From Prevotella sp. (GTDB lineage Bacteria > Bacteroidota > Bacteroidia > Bacteroidales > Bacteroidaceae): a stretch of 17,629 bases of DNA. A program made the position numbers and the translations under genes. Where the stretch lies: contig JAFRZC010000105.1 in the NCBI GenBank assembly GCA_017442765.1, positions 1 to 17,629 on the forward strand. Direction: 5' to 3'. Shown one piece after another: positions 12,716 to 17,629 of this stretch (position 1 is its first letter; every line of letters begins with the position of its first letter). The notes beneath the pieces are model-generated. The model was not told where the DNA came from. It worked only from the letters and a program-made list of their open reading frames with translations, and made no database searches.

Positions 12716-14452
12716 GTGAGAGCACTTGAACTGTTGGCTCCTGCGAAGAACCTGACTTGTGGCCTGGCTGCCATAGACCATGGTGCTGATGCGGTGTATA
12801 TCGGTGCGCCGCGCTTTGGCGCCCGTATGGCAGCGGGAAACTCGGTGGAGGATATTGCCGGGCTATGCCGCTATGCTCATCGGTTCGGGGCGAAAGTCTA
12901 TGCGACAGTGAACACGCTACTTCGCGGCGATGAGGTGGACGAGGCTTTCGCGCTGATGGACGATTTGCGGCGGGTCGGCGTAGATGCTTTCCTCATTCAG
13001 GATATGCGGCTGCTGCGGCCGGGCTTCATGATTCATGCGAGCACTCAGACCGACAACCGCACGGCCGAGAAGGTGGCCTGGCTCAGGGAACAGGGCATCG
13101 GGCGTGTGGTCTTGGCGCGGGAGCTGTCGGTGGAGGAAATCAGTGAGATTCATCGTCAGGTGCCCGATGTGGAGCTGGAGGCCTTTGTGCACGGGGCACT
13201 CTGTGTGAGCTATTCGGGACAGTGCTATGCCTCGGAGCATTGCTTCGGCCGTAGCGCGAATAGAGGGGAGTGCGCGCAGTTTTGCCGGATGAGGTTTGAT
13301 TTGCTTGATGCCGATGGTCGCGAATTGATACATCAGCGGCATCTGCTCTCGCTGAGAGACATGTGCCGCATCGACCATCTTGAGGAGCTGGCTGAGGCTG
13401 GCGTGGTGTCGTTCAAGATAGAAGGAAGATTGAAAGACGTTGACTATGTGAAGAATGTTGTAAGTGCTTACAGCCAGAGACTTAACATGCTTGTGCTGAA
13501 GTATCCGAAGAAGTATGTGAGGAGTTCCGCAGGTGTGGTGGAATACCATTTCCAGCCGGATGTGCGAAAATCGTTCAACCGTGGTTTTGTTACTTATTTC
13601 CTTCATGGCCGTCAAAGCGGCATGGCCTCGTTTGACACGCCGAAATCGACGGGTGAGCATGTGGGCAAGGTGAAAGAGGTTCGTGACTCTTCACTGACGG
13701 TGTCGGGCATGGCCTCGTTTGCCAACGGCGACGGACTTTGTTACTTCGATGCCCGGCGCGAGTTAGCAGGTTTTCGTGTGAATAGGGTAGAGGGCAACCG
13801 CCTCTATCCGTTCCGTATGCCTCATGACTTGAAAGCCGGGACAATGCTCTATCGCAATGAGGATGCGGCTTTCTCGCGGCAGCTGAGTGGGAAGACTGCC
13901 GAGCGGCGCATACCGCTGCGTTTTACGTTGAGTGTGACGGCAGACGGTTTCCGTCTTGCGGCATCATCGCCGTTGGGTGAAACCGCTCATGACTTTGAGA
14001 CGGGGCACGAGAAAGCGTTGAAGTCCCAACGCGAGAATATTGTCCGCCAGCTCTCGCGCCTTGGCGATACGGTTTTCTGCTGTGCGGGAGTCTCGTTTGA
14101 GGACGATGCTGATAGCTATTTCATTCCCAGTAGCCTTTTGGCGGAAGCGAGGAGGCGACTGATGGAGAAGACCCGCCCAGCACACACACCCAGCCCCACC
14201 CCCAACCCCTCCATCCCGAGTAAAGCTCGCCCCCCCGTAGCCTTCCCAAGGGGAGGGGGTGGGGGGGAGGCTTCTTCCTCTTTGCTTATGCAATGCCGTT
14301 ATTGCCTGCGGCATGAGCTGGGTTATTGCGTGAGACATGGCGGACGTAAGCCTGTGTGGCGAGATCCGCTGCGTCTGCGTCTGGGCGACGGAAGATGCTT
14401 CCGGTTGCAATTCGATTGTGAAACCTGTCAGATGAATGTCTATGCGGAATGA
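12716..14452 (+). CDS. U32 family protein (RNA hydroxylation type, Fe-S)
   Basis: 578 aa. Named after peptidase family U32, but characterised bacterial relatives (TrhP, RlhA) hydroxylate tRNA U34 or 23S rRNA and use an Fe-S cluster and prephenate. The N-terminal domain (LELLAPAKNLTCGLAAIDHG, DAVYIGAPRFGARM) and the U32 signature EAFVHGALCVSYSGQCYASE are clear. Cysteines C163, C170, C186 and C190 have the C-x6-C-x15-C-x3-C spacing expected for cluster binding. The C-terminus has CRYC-x7-C (527-538) and FDCETCQMN (C568, C571). Residues about 488-522 (proline-rich, then GGGGGEA) come from an in-frame C-rich palindromic repeat. I start at GTG 12716 because residue 2 onward matches the family opening and no in-frame ATG precedes the domain. 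tRNA or rRNA as target cannot be decided here. Confidence 0.9.
   Translation: MRALELLAPAKNLTCGLAAIDHGADAVYIGAPRFGARMAAGNSVEDIAGLCRYAHRFGAKVYATVNTLLRGDEVDEAFALMDDLRRVGVDAFLIQDMRLLRPGFMIHASTQTDNRTAEKVAWLREQGIGRVVLARELSVEEISEIHRQVPDVELEAFVHGALCVSYSGQCYASEHCFGRSANRGECAQFCRMRFDLLDADGRELIHQRHLLSLRDMCRIDHLEELAEAGVVSFKIEGRLKDVDYVKNVVSAYSQRLNMLVLKYPKKYVRSSAGVVEYHFQPDVRKSFNRGFVTYFLHGRQSGMASFDTPKSTGEHVGKVKEVRDSSLTVSGMASFANGDGLCYFDARRELAGFRVNRVEGNRLYPFRMPHDLKAGTMLYRNEDAAFSRQLSGKTAERRIPLRFTLSVTADGFRLAASSPLGETAHDFETGHEKALKSQRENIVRQLSRLGDTVFCCAGVSFEDDADSYFIPSSLLAEARRRLMEKTRPAHTPSPTPNPSIPSKARPPVAFPRGGGGGEASSSLLMQCRYCLRHELGYCVRHGGRKPVWRDPLRLRLGDGRCFRLQFDCETCQMNVYAE
14192..14272. repeat. palindromic C-rich repeat inserted in frame in the U32 gene
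   Basis: Arms 14192-14212 and 14252-14272 are inverted repeats (18 of 21 positions). The right arm extends into a second palindromic block CCTTCCCAAGGGGAGG. The element is 81 bp, exactly 27 codons, open in the U32 frame. The encoded peptide contains TPNPS and ends GGGGEAS, close to TPDPS and VGGEAL from the GH92 insert. It sits in the linker between the U32 body and the Cys-rich C-terminus. Confidence 0.8.
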
Positions 14453-14456
14453 GCCT

Positions 14457-15437
14457 ATGAGAAATATATTGCTGTTTCTGTGTCTGGCGTTGCTCAGTGG
14501 GTGTTACGACCGGCATGAGCCCAAGTCGGAGGCACTGGTGCAGTATAGCGAGCGGCAGCTCGACTCTCTGTCCTTTCAGAGCACCCATCACTATACCAAC
14601 AACTACAATTTCGTGGTGTGGAGCGATACGTTGCGTTTGCTTCGTCAGCAGCCTGAGGAGATGCTTTCGGCCATGCCTACCGACTCTTTCGCTGTCGATA
14701 GAGGCGAACGGCTTGTTGTGGCGGAGATTCGCATGATGCCGACTGACTCCATTGACTCTGTGTGGGTGGAGCTGGCCACGGAGCATTCCGTCTTCGGCTG
14801 GACGAGGGAGAAGACACTGCTGGACAATGTGGTTCCCGACGACCCAATCTCGCAGTTTATCTCATTGTTTTCCAACACTCATCTGCTCATATTCCTGGTC
14901 ATCATCTCGCTTATTGCCTTTTCCTATTGGGCAATGAAGATGCTGAGGCACGATGCGCCGCTGGTGCATTTCCGCGACATCGACTCGTTCTATCCTACCT
15001 TGCTGATGTTGCTTGTGGCTGCGTCGGCCACGCTCTATGCGAGCATCCAGCTGTTCGCGCCCGAGATGTGGCGTCATTTCTATTATCATCCCACGCTCAA
15101 TCCCTTCTCCGTTCCGCTGCTGCTCGGGCTGTTCCTGTCGTTGGTATGGGCAATGCTCATCGTGGGCATTGCGGCATGTGAGGATGTGTTCCGACAGCTG
15201 CGCATGGGCGACGCGCTGATGTATATCGGCGGACTTGTGGCGATGGCGGCATTCAATTATATTGTTTTCAGTCTTTCCACGCTCTATTATGCGGGCTATG
15301 TTCTGCTGGCGGCTTACGTGGTCTTGGCCTTGTGGCGTTACTTCTCACGCGGCCATAGCCATCTGGTTTGCGGTCACTGCGGGGCATCCTTACCCTCAAA
15401 AGGCCGGTGTCCGCGATGCGGAATCGTGAACAAATGA
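14457..15437 (+). CDS. lipoprotein with SH3-like region, five membrane helices and C-terminal zinc ribbon
   Basis: 326 aa; no family recognised with confidence. The N-terminus MRNILLFLCLALLSGC is a lipoprotein signal with lipobox LSGC (C16). Residues 17 to about 135 are predicted periplasmic; the part around 84-122 (GERLVVAEIRM ... VWVELATEHSVFGWTREKTL) resembles a bacterial SH3-like fold. Five hydrophobic helices follow at about 141-163, 179-200, 218-240, 253-275 and 277-296. The end is a zinc ribbon, C305-x2-C308 and C318-x2-C321 (CGHCGASL, CPRCGIV). An odd number of helices puts the ribbon in the cytoplasm. I prefer the ATG at 14457, 4 bp after the U32 stop, because it starts the signal directly; ATGs at 14436 and 14442 would add 7 or 5 residues. 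Probably co-transcribed with metA and U32. Confidence 0.82.
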   Translation: MRNILLFLCLALLSGCYDRHEPKSEALVQYSERQLDSLSFQSTHHYTNNYNFVVWSDTLRLLRQQPEEMLSAMPTDSFAVDRGERLVVAEIRMMPTDSIDSVWVELATEHSVFGWTREKTLLDNVVPDDPISQFISLFSNTHLLIFLVIISLIAFSYWAMKMLRHDAPLVHFRDIDSFYPTLLMLLVAASATLYASIQLFAPEMWRHFYYHPTLNPFSVPLLLGLFLSLVWAMLIVGIAACEDVFRQLRMGDALMYIGGLVAMAAFNYIVFSLSTLYYAGYVLLAAYVVLALWRYFSRGHSHLVCGHCGASLPSKGRCPRCGIVNK

Positions 15438-15480
15438 TGAAAAATATTTTTCTTTACTGATGTAATTCGAAAAAATTAGC

Positions 15481-15488
15481 TATATTTG
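15481..15488 (+). promoter_or_regulatory. -7 promoter element of lepA
   Basis: TATATTTG followed by C matches TAnnTTTGC; the predicted leader is about 18 nt. It shows that lepA has its own start even though it lies only 73 bp after the lipoprotein gene. No clear -33 TTG. Confidence 0.6.
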
Positions 15489-15510
15489 CAGGAAATTTGG
15501 AAAGTCAGGC

Positions 15511-17298
15511 ATGAATCATATCAGAAACTTTTGTATCATCGCACATATTGACCACGGAAAGTCGACGCTCGCCGACCGTCTGCTTGAGCATACCAACACG
15601 ATTCAGATTACGCAGGGGCAGATGCTCGACGACATGGACCTGGAGAAGGAGCGTGGCATCACCATTAAGAGCCATGCCATACAGATGGAGTATGTCAGAG
15701 AGGAGAGAGGAGAGAAATATACGCTCAACCTGATTGACACCCCTGGACACGTCGATTTCTCTTATGAGGTGAGCCGCTCCATCGCCGCCTGCGAGGGCGC
15801 GCTGCTCGTTGTCGATGCCACGCAGGGCGTGCAGGCGCAGACCATCTCGAACCTCTATATGGCTATTGAACACGATCTGGAGATTATTCCCGTCATCAAC
15901 AAGATAGACATGCCGCAGGCGATGCCCGACGAGGTGGAGGACGAGATCGTCGAGCTGCTCGGCTGCAAGCGCACAGATATCCTGCGCGCCAGTGGAAAGA
16001 CGGGCGAGGGTGTCGAAGACATCCTGCGCGCCATCGTCGAGCGCATTCCGCCCCCTGCGGGCAACCCCGACGCACCCCTTCAGGCCTTGATATTCGACTC
16101 GGTGTTCAACTCCTTCCGGGGCATCATCGCCTATTTCAAGATTTTGAACGGCACCATCCGCAAGGGCGACAAGGTAAAGTTCTTCAACACCGGCATGGAA
16201 TACGATGCCGACGAGGTGGGCGTGCTGAAGATGGACATGATTCCGCGCAAGGAGATGACAACCGGCGAGGTGGGCTACATCATCAGCGGCATCAAGGATG
16301 CGAAGGAAGTGAAGGTGGGCGACACCATCACCCACGTAGCCCGCCCCTGTGACAAGGCCATCGAGGGCTTTCAGGAAGTGAAGCCGATGGTCTTCGCCGG
16401 AGTCTATCCCATCGACCCTACCGACTACGAGAACCTTCGCGCCTCGTTGGAGAAACTGCAGCTCAACGACGCATCGCTGTCGTTCCAGCCCGAGAGCTCG
16501 GTGGCCCTCGGCTTCGGCTTCCGCTGCGGCTTCCTCGGGTTGTTGCACATGGAGATTGTGCAGGAGCGGCTCGACCGCGAGTTCAACATGGATGTCATCA
16601 CCACCGTGCCCAACGTGTCGTATATGGTCTTCGACAAGCAGGGCGGCTCGAAAGAGGTGCACAACCCTTCGGGGCTGCCCGACGTGATGATGATAGAGCA
16701 TATCGAGGAGCCGTATATCCGCGCCTCGATTATCACCACCTCGACGTTCATAGGTCCTATCATGACGCTCTGTCTCGACAAGCGCGGCGAGCTCATCAAA
16801 CAGGAGTTTGTCAGCGGTAACCGCGTGGAGCTTCATTTCCTACTGCCGCTGGGCGAGATTGTCATCGACTTCTACGACAAGCTGAAGAGCATCTCGAAAG
16901 GCTATGCCTCGTTCGACTACCACATCGACGGCTATCGCCCGTCGAAGCTCGCCAAGCTCGATATCCTCCTCAACGGTGAGCCTGTCGATGCGCTCTCCAC
17001 GCTGACGCATCAGGACAACGCCGTCGCGCTCGGCCGCCGCATGTGCGAGAAGCTGAAAGACCTCATCCCGCGCCAGCAGTTCGACATCGCCATCCAGGCC
17101 GCCATCGGCGCGAAGATTGTTGCCCGTGAGACGGTGAAGCAAGTACGCAAGGACGTGACCGCGAAATGCTACGGCGGCGATGTCAGCCGTAAGCGCAAGC
17201 TGCTCGAGAAGCAGAAGCGCGGAAAGAAACGCATGAAACAGATTGGCAACGTCGAAGTGCCGCAAAAAGCCTTCCTCGCCGTGCTGAAACTCGACTGA
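15511..17298 (+). CDS. lepA: elongation factor 4 (LepA)
   Basis: Ribosome-binding translational GTPase, 595 aa, standard length. G1 is AHIDHGKST (11-19), with [20 protein letters not shown] and GITIKSHA forming the G2 region, [12 protein letters not shown] (G3) and NKIDMP (G4). Domain II and LepA-specific parts follow: [20 protein letters not shown], then [10 protein letters not shown], and the C-terminal domain with [20 protein letters not shown] and [20 protein letters not shown]. No truncation or missing motif. The C-rich palindromic repeat begins immediately after the stop codon. Confidence 0.98.
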   Translation: MNHIRNFCIIAHIDHGKSTLADRLLEHTNTIQITQGQMLDDMDLEKERGITIKSHAIQMEYVREERGEKYTLNLIDTPGHVDFSYEVSRSIAACEGALLVVDATQGVQAQTISNLYMAIEHDLEIIPVINKIDMPQAMPDEVEDEIVELLGCKRTDILRASGKTGEGVEDILRAIVERIPPPAGNPDAPLQALIFDSVFNSFRGIIAYFKILNGTIRKGDKVKFFNTGMEYDADEVGVLKMDMIPRKEMTTGEVGYIISGIKDAKEVKVGDTITHVARPCDKAIEGFQEVKPMVFAGVYPIDPTDYENLRASLEKLQLNDASLSFQPESSVALGFGFRCGFLGLLHMEIVQERLDREFNMDVITTVPNVSYMVFDKQGGSKEVHNPSGLPDVMMIEHIEEPYIRASIITTSTFIGPIMTLCLDKRGELIKQEFVSGNRVELHFLLPLGEIVIDFYDKLKSISKGYASFDYHIDGYRPSKLAKLDILLNGEPVDALSTLTHQDNAVALGRRMCEKLKDLIPRQQFDIAIQAAIGAKIVARETVKQVRKDVTAKCYGGDVSRKRKLLEKQKRGKKRMKQIGNVEVPQKAFLAVLKLD

Positions 17299-17300
17299 GA

Positions 17301-17376
17301 CCTCACCCCCAGCCCCTCCCCAAGGGAGGCGAGTCCACCACCCCCTCCAGCTTCCCTCCCTTGGGAAGGGGTTGGG
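17301..17376. repeat. paired C-rich palindromic repeat between lepA and the regulator gene
   Basis: Left arm 17308-17329 and right arm 17355-17376 are inverted repeats with two mismatches in 22 bp. Each arm contains its own CCCAAGGG-type centre. It begins 2 bp after the lepA stop and ends 19 bp before the next ATG. It could form a hairpin between the two genes, but no T-run follows, so termination is uncertain. Read in one frame, the left arm would encode LTPSPSP, like the intragenic copies. Confidence 0.8.
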
Positions 17377-17395
17377 TTATAAGAACCTTAAAACT

Positions 17396-17629
17396 ATGAG
17401 ACAACCCTTAAACACCACGAGAGACATTGCGCGCGAACTCGCCCGCAAGTACAGCACCATGACCCACGACGAGCTCGACACGCTTGAGAGCATCCTCGTG
17501 CCCATGAGGTTCAAGAAAGGCCAGCGCATCCTCAGCGAGGGCGAGACCTGCCGCCACATCTACTATCTCGACCGCGGACTTATCCGCCAGTTCTACTACA
17601 AGAACGGACGCGAAGTGACCGAGCACCTC
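17396..17629 (+). CDS. Crp/Fnr family transcriptional regulator (N-terminal part)
   Basis: An open frame starts at ATG 17396 and runs off the window edge after 78 codons. After a helical lead (MRQPLNTTRDIARELARKYS), residues 36-78 fit the start of a cyclic-nucleotide-binding beta-roll: MRFKKGQRILSEGETCRHIY, YLDRGLIRQFYY, KNGREVTEHL. This is typical of Bacteroidetes Crp/Fnr-like regulators. The DNA-binding half lies outside the window, so the ligand and targets cannot be judged. No TAnnTTTG element is visible upstream; it may be read from the lepA promoter through the repeat. Confidence 0.82.
   Translation, partial: MRQPLNTTRDIARELARKYSTMTHDELDTLESILVPMRFKKGQRILSEGETCRHIYYLDRGLIRQFYYKNGREVTEHL

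Noticed and set aside
15505..16836. 443-codon open frame antisense to lepA
   Set aside because: Shadow of a strongly conserved GTPase gene; its product is rich in H, V, L and D with no domain, and it has no promoter of its own.

Overview
The window looks like chromosomal DNA of a GC-rich member of the Bacteroidales, most likely Prevotellaceae. The taxon is inferred from gene types and promoter style; no rRNA is present. Every gene start that is not inside an operon is preceded by the Bacteroidetes -7 element TAnnTTTG followed by C. I see it for ilvE, the S8 protease, the MATE gene, the SUMF1 gene, radA, metA and lepA. Shine-Dalgarno sites are weak, and the protein families (GH92, secreted SUMF1, U32, S8) are typical of the phylum.

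Layout. 1-417: AT-rich left edge with a possible stop-start-coupled pair of small reading frames, then an array of 8-bp repeats and a GC-rich hairpin. 418-1431 (-): ilvE, flanked on both sides by the same composite repeat. 1624-4326 (-): operon of a secreted subtilisin, xseA and xseB, with overlapping genes. 4426-8783 (+): operon of a MATE exporter, a cytidylate-kinase-like protein and a secreted GH92 glycosidase. 8784-9335: a 552-bp gap with a 137-bp palindromic element built on four 22-bp repeats, then the promoter and long structured leader of the next gene. 9336-10166 (+): secreted SUMF1-fold protein, closed by a clear terminator. 10269-11654 (-): radA. 11837-15437 (+): metA, a U32 Fe-S protein and a five-helix lipoprotein with a zinc ribbon. 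15511-17298 (+): lepA. 17396-end (+): start of a Crp/Fnr-type regulator, cut by the window edge.

Most genes are housekeeping: branched-chain amino acid and methionine synthesis, DNA repair (exonuclease VII, RadA) and translation (LepA, U32 RNA hydroxylation). The accessory part is envelope-facing: subtilisin, MATE pump, GH92, SUMF1 protein and lipoprotein.

The most unusual signal is a family of C-rich palindromic repeats. Paired-arm copies sit in frame inside two real genes, GH92 (117 bp) and U32 (81 bp). A third lies between lepA and the regulator, and single-arm relatives flank ilvE. Both intragenic copies have lengths divisible by three and are read in the same frame, giving similar peptides (TPDPS/TPNPS ... 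GGEA). They behave like protein-tolerated mobile palindromes, comparable in principle to Rickettsia palindromic elements. No transposase or RAYT gene is in the window.
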